64,000 nt of DNA from Hyphomicrobium_A sp963812795 (lineage in GTDB: Bacteria > Pseudomonadota > Alphaproteobacteria > Rhizobiales > Hyphomicrobiaceae): NCBI GenBank assembly GCA_963812795.1, contig CAWEWG010000005.1, positions 151,614-215,613 of the forward strand, read 5' to 3'. Both the position numbers and the translations under genes were made by a program. A model generated the notes under the pieces. The model had not been told where the DNA came from, searched no databases, and saw only the letters and a list, made by a program, of their open reading frames with translations. Below, piece by piece: positions 30,614 through 39,736 of the stretch (position 1 is its first letter; each line of letters opens with the position of its first letter).

Positions 30614-32347
30614 TCAGGTGAATTCGTCGGTGCGCTTGTGCGTCTCGGGCACGAGGAAGAAGCCGATGACGACCGTCGCCCCGGCGACGCACACCGGGTA
30701 CCATAGCCCCGAATAGATGTTGCCCGTCGCCGCCACGATGGCGAACGAGGTTGCCGGCAACAGGCCGCCGAACCATCCGTTGCCGATGTGATAGGGCAGC
30801 GACATGCCGGAATAGCGGATGCGCGTGGGGAACAGCTCGACGAGCGCCGCCGCAATCGGACCGTAGGTCATGGCGGCGAACATGATGAGCAACACCAGGA
30901 TGCCGATGATCGTCAGCTTCTGTGCGCTCCAGATGTCGAAGACCCGTGCGACGTTGGCGAGACCTGCCTTCGGGTCGATAGGGATCCGAACCGTTTCAGG
31001 ATGCCCCGTCGTCGGATAGCCTTCGGCCGTCAGGCCGGCGGCGAGTTTAGCGGCAAAATCCAGCCCGTTTGCCGGGATGGGATCCGCCTTGCCGATGCGC
31101 ACGCTGGCGACGGCCCCTGCGGGTGCATCCACGTTCTGGTAGTGCACTGCGCGCTTGGCCAGCAGGGACTTGGCGATGTCGCATGACGTGCTGAACTTCG
31201 CGCTCCCGGTGGGGTTGAACTGGAATGAGCAGTCGGCCGGATCGGCCATGACGGTGACTTCCGACGTACTCTGCGCGCGATAGAGGGCAGGGTTTGCGGT
31301 GCGCGTCAGCTGTTCGAACAGAGGGAAGTAGCTGAGGACGGCGAGAGCACACCCGCCAAGGATCAACGGCTTGCGGCCGATGCGATCGGAAAGGCTGGCG
31401 AAGATGACAACGAAGCCGACCCCGGCAATGAGCGCCCAGGCGACGAGAACGTTGGTGGTGAACTGATCAACCTGCAGAATGTTCTGGATGTAGAACAGCG
31501 CATAGAAATGCGCCGTGTACCAGACCACGGCTTGCCCGGCGACGAGGCCGAACAGGGCGATCAGCCCAATCTTGATATTGCGCCATTCGCCGAAGGCTTC
31601 GCGCAGCGGCGCCTTTGATGCGGCGCCCTCCGCCTTCATGCGCTGGAACGCTGGGCTCTCCTGCATTTGCAGGCGGACGTACAGCGAGATGAGCAGCAGC
31701 ACGGCCGATAAGAGAAACGGGATCCGCCAGCCCCATGACTTGAACGCGCTGAGGCTGCTGCCATCGGGTTGCACCACCGGCGGGAACCCGGCGTCGAGCG
31801 CAATCTGCGTGAACATGATGACGATGAGAGACAAGAGCAACGCCAGCGTGGGCGTCGTATTCACCCAGCTCGTGAAGAAGCCGCGCTGGTTCTGCGGCGC
31901 ATGCTCGGCGACATAGACAGCCGCCCCGCCGTACTCGCCGCCGGTCGCCAGACCTTGGAGCATGCGCAGAATGATGAGCGCTATGGGCGCCGCGACGCCG
32001 ATGGTGTGGTAGCTGGGCAGGAGCCCGACGAGGAACGTCGCCGCCCCCATCAGCACGACGGTGACGACGAACGTGTACTTGCGGCCGACGATGTCGCCGA
32101 GCCGGCCGAAGATGATGGCGCCGAATGGGCGCACGATGAAGCCGGCCGCGAAGGTGAGCAACGCGAAGATGCTCTGCTGTGTCTCGCTGTAGGCGGCAAA
32201 GAACTGCGCGCCGATGATCTGCGCGAGTGCACCGTAGAGGTAGAAGTCGTACCACTCGAAGACGGTGCCGGCGGACGAGGCGATGATGACCTTGCGTTCT
32301 TCGCGCGTCAGGGCGCGGCGCCCCGCTACGGATGCTTCGATGGTCAT
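30614..32347 (-). CDS. MHS-type major facilitator transporter with extra domain
   Basis: A 577-residue proton symporter of the metabolite:H+ symporter group. The family signatures are GTVFEWYDFYLYG near the N-terminus, GRLGDIVGRKYTF in the TM2-TM3 loop, and DRIGRKP in the TM8-TM9 loop. It is longer than the usual 430-450 residues because a roughly 130-residue polar segment (about 346-475, with two Cys and many Ala/Asp) replaces a short loop between two late helices. It lies downstream of eutB-eutC on the same strand (216-base gap), so it may import ethanolamine or a related amine. Start ATG 32347; the upstream extension is not membrane-like. Confidence 0.85.
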   Translation of the reverse strand: MTIEASVAGRRALTREERKVIIASSAGTVFEWYDFYLYGALAQIIGAQFFAAYSETQQSIFALLTFAAGFIVRPFGAIIFGRLGDIVGRKYTFVVTVVLMGAATFLVGLLPSYHTIGVAAPIALIILRMLQGLATGGEYGGAAVYVAEHAPQNQRGFFTSWVNTTPTLALLLSLIVIMFTQIALDAGFPPVVQPDGSSLSAFKSWGWRIPFLLSAVLLLISLYVRLQMQESPAFQRMKAEGAASKAPLREAFGEWRNIKIGLIALFGLVAGQAVVWYTAHFYALFYIQNILQVDQFTTNVLVAWALIAGVGFVVIFASLSDRIGRKPLILGGCALAVLSYFPLFEQLTRTANPALYRAQSTSEVTVMADPADCSFQFNPTGSAKFSTSCDIAKSLLAKRAVHYQNVDAPAGAVASVRIGKADPIPANGLDFAAKLAAGLTAEGYPTTGHPETVRIPIDPKAGLANVARVFDIWSAQKLTIIGILVLLIMFAAMTYGPIAAALVELFPTRIRYSGMSLPYHIGNGWFGGLLPATSFAIVAATGNIYSGLWYPVCVAGATVVIGFFLVPETHKRTDEFT

Positions 32348-32563
32348 GACGTCCTTGGTTCCCCTGCCGCCCACAGCACCGGCGACGCGTGGCTCGACTA
32401 ACGGCACTTCGGGAAGATTTGCAAACGCAAGGATTGGCCGCCGGTCGTCGGGACGATCAGTCGCGCTGCTCGGCAGCGAAGCTTAGCTATTCTTCTGCGT
32501 TAGCCCGCTGGCGCGGCTCGCTATTTACGCGGGCTACCGTGGCCGTGCAGTCACGCTCCGGGC

Positions 32564-33349
32564 CTAGGATTGCGACTGCTTGGCCAGCGCGGACGCGGGA
32601 GGAGCGCCGTCGAGCAGAAAGTCGCTTTCGTCCTTCAGCGCTACGCCGGTGAGGCATCGCCGAAAAGCTTCACGCAAGAGCCAGCTGATCTTGAAAGCCG
32701 CTTCATCTGCACCGAGGCCACCGCGGCGGATATTGGACACGCAGTTGCGCTCGCCGTCCTTGCGGCCGACGCGGGGGCCGTAGGTGAGATAGGCGCCGAG
32801 GCTGTCGGGCGAGGATAGCCCCGGCCGTTCGCCAATGAGGACCAGGACGGCGCGCGCATTCAGCACCTCGGCCGCATCGTCTCCGAGCGCCACACGCCCC
32901 TGGCTGGCCAGCACGATTGGTCCCAGCGTCCAGCCGTTCTTGTGCACCAACGGTAGCAGTGCGCCGATCAGGTTGGCGGCGTTGGCGGCGACGCCGGTCG
33001 ACGACAACCCGTCGGCTATGACGATGAGGAGATCAGGCCCCGGCCCGGCGATGCTGGCGACGCGCTGCCGCGCTGCGGGGCCAAGCCGCCGCCCCAGATC
33101 CGGTCGCCGAAGGTACGTGTCGCGATCGGTCGCAGCGCTGTCGACGCGAACGGTCGGCCGCCCGAGACGCGCCATCTCCGCTTCAATCGGCGCCCAGTCA
33201 ATTGGCGTCGTCACGGCGTCGCGCGCCTGCGCATGCGCCATGGCGAAGCTCAGCACCTCTTTGATTGGGAGCGCCGAGCCGGCGCGTCCCAGGCCGATGC
33301 GCGCCTCGGTGAAGCGGCGCAAGGCGGGCCACGGGGCATCGTCGCTCAT
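32564..33349 (-). CDS. eutC: ethanolamine ammonia-lyase small subunit
   Basis: A 261-residue subunit of the adenosylcobalamin-dependent enzyme that converts ethanolamine to acetaldehyde and ammonia. Recognisable features are RIGLGRAGSALPIKEVLSF (N-terminal), DLLIVIADGLSSTGVAANA, ASQGRVALGDD and LIGERPGLSSPDSLGAYLTY, with the C-terminal NCVSNIRRGGL cobalamin-contact region. The start overlaps eutB by three bases (ATGA), so they are translationally coupled. No microcompartment or reactivating factor genes are close. Confidence 0.95.
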   Translation of the reverse strand: MSDDAPWPALRRFTEARIGLGRAGSALPIKEVLSFAMAHAQARDAVTTPIDWAPIEAEMARLGRPTVRVDSAATDRDTYLRRPDLGRRLGPAARQRVASIAGPGPDLLIVIADGLSSTGVAANAANLIGALLPLVHKNGWTLGPIVLASQGRVALGDDAAEVLNARAVLVLIGERPGLSSPDSLGAYLTYGPRVGRKDGERNCVSNIRRGGLGADEAAFKISWLLREAFRRCLTGVALKDESDFLLDGAPPASALAKQSQS

Positions 33350-34728
33350 GCGGCAAGCCCTTTGACATGCTCGAGCAGCGCCTGCGCCGGCTCTGCCAGA
33401 AGCTTGCCCCGCTCATCCGCCAGGCCGATGCGCGCCAGCCATGCCTCGAACTCGGGTGCGCGCCGCAGGCCGAGGGCCTCGCGCACGTACAGGGCGTCGT
33501 GGAACGACGTCGACTGGTAGTTGAGCATGATGTCGTCGGCCCCGGGAACGCCCATGACGAAGGTGACGCCGGCCGCACCAAGCAACATCAGCAGGACGTC
33601 CATGTCGTCCTGGTCGGCTTCGGCGTGGTTGGTGTAGCAGACGTCGCAGCCCATAGGCAGGCCCATGAGCTTCCCGCAGAAGTGGTCCTCGAGGCCGGCG
33701 CGGATGATCTCTTTGCCGTTGTAGAGATATTCCGGACCGATGAAGCCGACGACGGAATTGACGAGCAGCGGTTTGAAGGTGCGGGCGACGGCGTAGGCGC
33801 GGGCTTCGAGCGTCTGCTGGTCGACGCCGTGATGCGCGTCGGCCGAGAGAGCCGATCCCTGGCCCGTTTCGAAATACATGACGTTGTCGCCGATGGTGCC
33901 CCGCTTCAACGACAACGCCGCCTCGCGCCCTTCGCGCAGCATGCCGAGCGTCACGCCAAATGAGGCGTTCACGGCCTCTGTGCCCCCGATCGACTGGAAG
34001 ACGAGATCGACGGGAGCGCCGCGCGAGATGGCTTCGATGGAGGTCGTGACGTGGGTCAGCACGCAGCTCTGCGTCGGAATGTCGAAGCGCTGGATGACGT
34101 CGTCCAGCATGGCCAGCAGGTCGAGGATGGCCGCCGTGTTGTCGCTGGCCGGGTTGATGCCGATGACGGCATCGCCGCAGCCGAGCATCAGTCCATCGAC
34201 GATGGAGGCGGCTATGCCGCGCTTGTCATCGGTCGGGTGGTTCGGCTGCAGGCGCACGGCCATGCGCCCCTTGAGGCCGATCGTATCGCGAAAGCGGGTC
34301 ACCACCTCGACCTTGTGCGCGGCAAGGATGAGATCCTGATTGCGCATGATCTTGGATGTCGCGGCGGCCATTTCCGGCGTGATTCCGGGGGCGAGCCTCG
34401 CCAGCACCTCCGTCGTCGCCACATCGGAGAGCAGCCAGTCACGAAAGTCGCCAACCGTCATGTGCGAGACGGGCGCGAATGCCGCCGCGTCGTGTCCGTC
34501 GACGATGAGGCGCGTGATGTCGTCGACATCGTAGGGGATGAGCAACTCTTCGAGGAAGCGTTTCAGCGGCACGTCGGCGAGCGCCATCTTGGCGGCGACG
34601 TTCTCCTCAGCACTCGTTGCGGCGACGCCCGCCAGCACGTCGCCGGAGCGTAGCGGCGTCGCCTTGGCCATCAGCTCCTTGAGGTCGCCAAACCGGTATG
34701 CCGTTTGCCGCCAAGCTGCTTGATACAC
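33346..34728 (-). CDS. eutB: ethanolamine ammonia-lyase large subunit
   Basis: A 460-residue catalytic subunit with the TIM-barrel of EutB. It shows the substrate-binding signatures AVRLQPNHPTDDKRGIA, VIGINPASDN, FQSIGGTEAVNASFG, YFETGQGSALSADAHHGVDQ, GPEYLYNGKEIIRAGLEDHF and CYTNHAEADQDDMDVL in the usual order. Length is normal. It heads a eutB-eutC pair. A 618-base gap without genes precedes it, and presumably holds its promoter and that of the divergent sugar transferase. Confidence 0.96.
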   Translation of the reverse strand: MYQAAWRQTAYRFGDLKELMAKATPLRSGDVLAGVAATSAEENVAAKMALADVPLKRFLEELLIPYDVDDITRLIVDGHDAAAFAPVSHMTVGDFRDWLLSDVATTEVLARLAPGITPEMAAATSKIMRNQDLILAAHKVEVVTRFRDTIGLKGRMAVRLQPNHPTDDKRGIAASIVDGLMLGCGDAVIGINPASDNTAAILDLLAMLDDVIQRFDIPTQSCVLTHVTTSIEAISRGAPVDLVFQSIGGTEAVNASFGVTLGMLREGREAALSLKRGTIGDNVMYFETGQGSALSADAHHGVDQQTLEARAYAVARTFKPLLVNSVVGFIGPEYLYNGKEIIRAGLEDHFCGKLMGLPMGCDVCYTNHAEADQDDMDVLLMLLGAAGVTFVMGVPGADDIMLNYQSTSFHDALYVREALGLRRAPEFEAWLARIGLADERGKLLAEPAQALLEHVKGLAA

Positions 34729-35346
34729 GGGCCTCTCCGTAGATCATCGCAACAGAGCATAGCTCGGAGGCGCGCCACTAAGCTACTGCTCACCGATTGC
34801 GTCGGAGCGCGCGAGTGCGGAGCAAATAAGCAGAATGAATGTTTGTGCAGTCGTATCCGGCGTTGCGGCGCGAGCGCCAACTGGCAACGCCATTCCAGAC
34901 CGGACAACCACATCGACGACGGTGCGCGCGCAACTCTTGGGTTGTCTTCTGCGCCAGGCGGCGACGCCATGGCCGCGACGTTGCGGCTACGCGCTGCGGC
35001 AGCCGACGCGGGCTGCGGAGTTCGCTAGCCGCATGCCGTCGTCGGCATGGATGTGATCTGCCGAAGCGAACGGCTCGCGTATGCGGGAGCACTGCGAACC
35101 TATCGCGCCGCTGCGACGCGACCGTTCAAGGTTGGGGCGCTCGGCTCAACCTGGAGCGTTCGTTAACCTTACGCCGCATCTCTGCGCTGCGATGGTGAGC
35201 TTGCGCGAGCCCAGAGAACGGCAGGCCGTATGATGCGTGCCGAGATAATTGGACAGTCGGAACCTAAAGCCTCGCAATGGCACAAGTCTCGCATTCTTGA
35301 TGCTGGTGACCCGCCGGAAGCTCCCAACGAGACTTGATCGCCCACT
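34729..35346. other. 618-base intergenic region, no gene supported
   Basis: This lies between the divergent eutB and the polyprenyl glycosylphosphotransferase. Several short overlapping frames on both strands lack ribosome binding sites or protein-like features. I recognise no hairpin terminator, riboswitch or repeat. It is presumably a regulatory region for both genes. Confidence 0.5.
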
Positions 35347-36807
35347 ATGAGTCATACGCTCATCTCCCGCTCGGGCGCCGATAGGGTTCGCCGTAACCGC
35401 AAGAAGCTGACCGGCGATGCCATTTCTATTGCGATCGGGATCGGCGACGCGTTGTCCATCGTCGCGATGGCCGTGATCACCGGCGTTGCGTATCACGAGA
35501 TTGTCTATTCCTCCGCCGGCGATGTGCTGTCGTTCCTGCGTGTTGGCGCCGTGCTTGCCGCGGTGGTTGTCATATCGAATTTGTTTCGCGGCGAGTACCA
35601 GCTCAGTAATTTCATCAGTCTGACGACGCACGCGCGGCGCACGGCGCAACTTTGGAACGTCACCTTCGTCTGTCTTCTCATCGTCGGCTTCGTGGGCAAG
35701 GTGACCGACATCTATTCGCGTGGTTGGTTCGTCCTCTACTACGTGTCGGGACTGCTGACGCTGCTGGCCTTGCGTTACATCGCCGTGCAGCTCGTGCACC
35801 GTTCGGCAGTGGCGCAATTGATCGCCACCAAGCGTGTATTCCTCATCGGCAATGCCGGCGAGATCGAGAGATTTCTCGCGGCGTACGAGCCGCGCAGAGG
35901 CGGCGTCGATATCATCGGTTGCCGCTTCTTGAGCGAGACGGCCCTGAGTGGCACGCCTGTCGCGCGGCAAAAGGCGCTGCAACGCGAGCTTGTCGGCATA
36001 TTGCCCAGCATCCGGCAGGTCGAGCCCGACGCCATCTTCATCATCACGTCCTGGTCGGATCAGGCGGTGATCGATGGCTGCATCGAGTCGCTATTGACCC
36101 TGCCGGCAGAGATCCATCTCGGGCCTGGCCACGCCCTGCAGAAATACTCGAACGCCCAGCTTGCGCGCCTGGGGCCGATCGCCAGCCTGCAGCTCGTCAG
36201 GCTGCCGCTGTCGCGCTTCGAACTGATGCAGAAGCGCGCCTTCGACCTGCTTCTTTCGACGCTCGGCCTCCTTGCTCTAGCTCCGTTGCTGGCCCTGATA
36301 GCTGTGCTCGTCAAGCTCGACAGCCCGGGTCCGATCTTCTTCCGGCAGCGCCGCTACGGTTTCAATCAGAAGGCGTTCCGCATCATCAAGTTCCGCACCA
36401 TGGGGACGCTCGATGACGGCGGTGTCGTCCAGCAGGCGAGGCAAGGCGATCCGCGCGTGACGCGTGTCGGGCGCTGGCTGCGCGCCTTGAACCTCGATGA
36501 GCTTCCGCAGCTGATCAACGTGGTCAGGGGGGAGATGTCGCTCGTCGGTCCGCGGCCGCATGCGTTGTCGCACAACCGGGAGTACGAGCACATCATTGCC
36601 AGGTACGCACGCCGCCACAACGTCAGGCCGGGCATCACGGGTTGGGCGCAGGTGCACGGCATACGCGGGGAGACCGACACACCCGACAAAATGCAAAAGC
36701 GCGTCGAGTATGACCTGTTCTACATAGAGAACTGGTCGCTGGCTCGCGACTTCATCATTCTCGTATGGACGGTCATCTCGCCGAAGGCATATCGCAACGC
36801 GCATTGA
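35347..36807 (+). CDS. undecaprenyl-phosphate sugar-1-phosphate transferase (WcaJ/GumD/ExoY family)
   Basis: A 486-residue membrane initiating transferase that would load the first sugar phosphate (glucose or galactose) on undecaprenyl phosphate for exopolysaccharide. The N-terminal half holds four hydrophobic helices and a Rossmann-like VFLIGNAGEIERF domain; the C-terminal catalytic domain begins MQKRAFDLLLSTLGLLALAPL with the hallmark DSPGPIFFRQRRYG, IIKFRTM, LDELPQLINVVRGEMSLVGPRP and the closing GWAQVHGIRGETDT. No glycosyltransferases or polymerase genes follow; it stands alone. Which sugar cannot be read. Confidence 0.92.
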   Translation: MSHTLISRSGADRVRRNRKKLTGDAISIAIGIGDALSIVAMAVITGVAYHEIVYSSAGDVLSFLRVGAVLAAVVVISNLFRGEYQLSNFISLTTHARRTAQLWNVTFVCLLIVGFVGKVTDIYSRGWFVLYYVSGLLTLLALRYIAVQLVHRSAVAQLIATKRVFLIGNAGEIERFLAAYEPRRGGVDIIGCRFLSETALSGTPVARQKALQRELVGILPSIRQVEPDAIFIITSWSDQAVIDGCIESLLTLPAEIHLGPGHALQKYSNAQLARLGPIASLQLVRLPLSRFELMQKRAFDLLLSTLGLLALAPLLALIAVLVKLDSPGPIFFRQRRYGFNQKAFRIIKFRTMGTLDDGGVVQQARQGDPRVTRVGRWLRALNLDELPQLINVVRGEMSLVGPRPHALSHNREYEHIIARYARRHNVRPGITGWAQVHGIRGETDTPDKMQKRVEYDLFYIENWSLARDFIILVWTVISPKAYRNAH

Positions 36808-36832
36808 TCGTCGCGGCCGGCGAGCGGCGGTT

Positions 36833-37237
36833 CTACACCAACGTCGCTACGGCCCAGCCGATGCCTAGCCAGAATAGTCCGGAGGCGCATATCGCCACAA
36901 CGAACGGCCAATTGGAACGGCTGAGCTCGGCCTCGCGTATCGAGAGCGTTTCGCCGGCGACCAAATCCGGTTGAAGCTTGTGCAAGAGGTTGGAGGCGCG
37001 TTCGATGTGGCCTTGATAGTCGCGCAGGCGCCCGAGCGCGATGACGTCCGACCGCGCAAGCCCCCCGATCTCAGCTTCAGCTTCCCCCGCAGTCACCTCG
37101 GTGAGCGCAGCCCGTAGCGGAGACTCAGACCGCCTCGGGTGGTCGTCAAACGGGCCGTTTTTCAAGCAGTGAACTCTCTTACCTGTCCTGGTTTCGCTTA
37201 ACCCATCGCAAAACGAAGCAGTATCGTAAAGGACCAT
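36833..37237 (-). CDS. hypothetical protein with C-terminal transmembrane helix
   Basis: A 134-residue protein with a polar, helical N-terminus (RDYQGHIERASNLLHKLQPD region) and a C-terminal transmembrane helix WPFVVAICASGLFWLGIGWA, so it is probably tail anchored. No family recognised. The ATG at 37237 has only a GGTAAG-like upstream site. It is convergent with the sugar transferase and upstream of the two-component regulator on the same strand. The start is uncertain. Confidence 0.5.
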   Translation of the reverse strand: MVLYDTASFCDGLSETRTGKRVHCLKNGPFDDHPRRSESPLRAALTEVTAGEAEAEIGGLARSDVIALGRLRDYQGHIERASNLLHKLQPDLVAGETLSIREAELSRSNWPFVVAICASGLFWLGIGWAVATLV

Positions 37238-37326
37238 TATGCTTACCGGTACTGAGACGTGTGAGCGCGCCCTGAACGCGCTCCCATCGGGTCAAGCGAG
37301 CCTCTCGTCGTCGACCTCGTATTGCG

Positions 37327-37938
37327 TCAAACGATCTTCTGTTCGACGGCAATGCGAATGAGCTGCATGGGGGTACGCGCGCTGAACTTGGCCCGCAGGG
37401 CAGCGCACGTGGTGGCGATCGTCTTGTAGGAGACGTTTATCAGGGCGGCGATCTCCGACATGCTTTTGCCTTTGGCGAGCAGCCGCAACACCTCGCGCTC
37501 GCGCGACGACAGAGCCACTGAATCTCCAGCGTTGCGCAAGAAGGCGATCTTCTGCGCCATGTCCTGCGGTAACGAGTGCCTGCCGGCATAGACCGCACGG
37601 ATGGCGTTGATGAAAGACTGCGGGTCGTCGCTCTTGCTGACGTAGCCCCTCGCGCCGCCTTCGATCGCCTGGGCGGCGAACATCGGATCATCATTCATGC
37701 TGAACATGAGGATCCGAGCGCCGGGGTGGCGAACCTGTAGTCTGCGGGAGAGCTCGAAGCCGGAGATGTCGGGCAGATTGATATCGATGACGGCCACATC
37801 CGGATTTTCAGTCGCGTAGACTTCCTGAGCCGTGGCTGCATTGCAGGCCTCGAGCATAGTCATGTCCGCTGTCTCGGCCAGCAAAGCCCGACAGCCGGAC
37901 AGCACGATGGGGTGATCGTCAACGACTAGGACTTTCAC
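37327..37938 (-). CDS. NarL/FixJ-type response regulator
   Basis: A 203-residue regulator. The receiver has VLVVDDHPIVLSG, phospho-acceptor Asp52 in VAVIDINLPDISGFEL and Lys in VSKSDD. The C-terminal LuxR helix-turn-helix reads LSSREREVLRLLAKGKSMSE, then AALINVSYKTIATT. It is divergent from a NarX-type kinase (142-base gap), so the two make a two-component pair, similar in layout to MoxX/MoxY of methylotrophs. The target genes are unknown; nothing methanol related is nearby. Confidence 0.9.
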   Translation of the reverse strand: MKVLVVDDHPIVLSGCRALLAETADMTMLEACNAATAQEVYATENPDVAVIDINLPDISGFELSRRLQVRHPGARILMFSMNDDPMFAAQAIEGGARGYVSKSDDPQSFINAIRAVYAGRHSLPQDMAQKIAFLRNAGDSVALSSREREVLRLLAKGKSMSEIAALINVSYKTIATTCAALRAKFSARTPMQLIRIAVEQKIV

Positions 37939-38079
37939 GCGGATCCGTTTCGGCGCTGAGATAAGCCATTGTATAACGTCACAGAATGCAACGGGAAAGC
38001 TAGCCCGTCAAATTCGGGAACAAATCTGGCGCAGCACAGTGCGTCCCTCAGGACCGGCACCGTCTAAGGAAGCGAACAA

Positions 38080-39474
38080 ATGTCCGTCAGATTCAGGCTC
38101 AACGCGTTGATTGTTGCGCTGTCCTCCCTCGGTGTCGCACTTCTCGTCGCCGCCATGGTCATCGGCGCTGGTCCGCGCATCCATGCCGAGAACGACAGCA
38201 TCATGCGGCTGGCCAAGGAATTCGTGGAGACGACCGTCGCTAGCCTACAGGGGACGAGCAATCCGGGGGCGCGACTGCAGGTGCTCCTCGACGGCCTGAA
38301 GGAGCTTCGGCATGTCCATATCTACCGTATCGACGATCCCGCGCCGCATGTTCCGCCCGAGGAGCCTTTGACTGGCGAGGCGCCGTCGTGGTTGGCGCGA
38401 CTTGGTGCGCCGTCGCCGAGTGTCGAGGTCCCGGTGGTCGTCAACGGCCAGGACTTCGGCGCGCTGGTCATCGCCCCGCGCGTGTCGGACGAGGCGGAGG
38501 AGATATGGAACTCCATCGTTAGTTTCACGCTCGGCGCCATCGCCCTGGCAATCGCCGCAGTGCTGCTCATGAGCATGCTCATCGCGCACCTCCTGAAGCC
38601 CATCAAAAGCGTCGGCGATGCCCTGATCGTGCTTGAATCCGGCCGCTACGATGTTGTCGTCCCTGAGAAGGGCCCGCCCGAGATCTCCGACATCTGCCGT
38701 AAGCTCAACCGCCTGGCGACGACATTGGAGACTACGATCTCGGAGAACCGGCGCCTGGCGCAACGCATCATCCACGTGCAGGACGAGGAGCGCAAAGATC
38801 TGGCGCGCGAGCTGCACGACGAGCTTGGCCCATACCTCTTCGCCGTCAGGGCCGCGATTAGTGCGCACAAGGCGGAGTTGCAGCGTGGTGGTGCGGACCG
38901 CGAGAAGCTGTTGCAGACGTGCGACACCGTCGTCGATCGCATGGAGACGATCCAGCGCTTGAACCGTGGCGTGCTCCAGAAGCTGCGTCCCTTGGGTCTG
39001 GAGGAGTACGGGCTAAAGGCTAAGCTGAAGTCCCTTTTGGCGCTGCTGCGCGAGACCCATGCGCAAGTCGAGATCAACCTCGCCGTCGACGACGACATGC
39101 CGCCCTGCGACGAGACGAGCAGGCTGACCATTTATCGGCTTGTGCAGGAGGGCCTGACCAACGTGTTTCGCCACTCCGACGCGACGGCGGTCGACATCTC
39201 GATAGGGCAGGCACTGGACGAGGAGGCGCCCCCGGCCATCCGGGCCCAGGGCGGCGACGTCATCCATGTTGTCGTTGCCGACAACGGCCGTGGTTTTCCG
39301 GAGGGCGTGAAGCCGAGCTACGGCATTGCCGGGATGAGCGAACGCGTGTGGGCAACCGGGGGCGAGATGCGGCTGACCAGTCGTCCCGGCGGAGGTGTGA
39401 CCCTCGACGCGTGGGTTCCCGTGTCGGCCGGGGCGGCAATTGCCGACAAGCAGGCCGGCTTTCAGCGCTCGTAG
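38080..39474 (+). CDS. NarX/MoxY-like sensor histidine kinase (HisKA_3)
   Basis: A 464-residue inner-membrane sensor. TM1 lies at about residues 10-30 (LIVALSSLGVALLVAAMVIG), a periplasmic sensor of about 115 residues follows, then TM2 (about 150-172) and a HAMP linker (LKPIKSVGDAL). The HisKA_3 domain has His246 in LARELHDELGPYLFAVR, and the ATPase contains DNGRGFPEG and GIAGMSERV. It is divergent from a LuxR-type regulator and should phosphorylate it. The stimulus is unknown. Confidence 0.9.
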   Translation: MSVRFRLNALIVALSSLGVALLVAAMVIGAGPRIHAENDSIMRLAKEFVETTVASLQGTSNPGARLQVLLDGLKELRHVHIYRIDDPAPHVPPEEPLTGEAPSWLARLGAPSPSVEVPVVVNGQDFGALVIAPRVSDEAEEIWNSIVSFTLGAIALAIAAVLLMSMLIAHLLKPIKSVGDALIVLESGRYDVVVPEKGPPEISDICRKLNRLATTLETTISENRRLAQRIIHVQDEERKDLARELHDELGPYLFAVRAAISAHKAELQRGGADREKLLQTCDTVVDRMETIQRLNRGVLQKLRPLGLEEYGLKAKLKSLLALLRETHAQVEINLAVDDDMPPCDETSRLTIYRLVQEGLTNVFRHSDATAVDISIGQALDEEAPPAIRAQGGDVIHVVVADNGRGFPEGVKPSYGIAGMSERVWATGGEMRLTSRPGGGVTLDAWVPVSAGAAIADKQAGFQRS

Positions 39475-39736
39475 CATCTGTTGAACGTCGCAGCAGGCAC
39501 TGTGAGATGTAACTGCAGCGACACATGGCAACGGCCGAGTGCGCATCCTTGCGCGCAAGTTTGGAACCGCTTTTGTCAATCAATGAAATTTCCCCGTCTC
39601 AATCCCACCATTACGAATGGCTGTCGGGAGTAATTGGCATTGACGATTGCCAGCGGGGCTTTCCCGTTTTGCCTCCCGTGTAGGGGTGAGTAGCCGTCGG
39701 CGCTGTTTGGTGCCGAGGGTGGGGGAGTAAAAAGTA

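Noticed and set aside
37939..38079. Operator for the NarL-type regulator.
   Set aside because: The 142-base divergent gap has no clear inverted repeat that I can support.
39693..39712. Cobalamin riboswitch before the TonB receptor.
   Set aside because: The B12-box and the GCCACTG-type core are absent; only one short stem is present.
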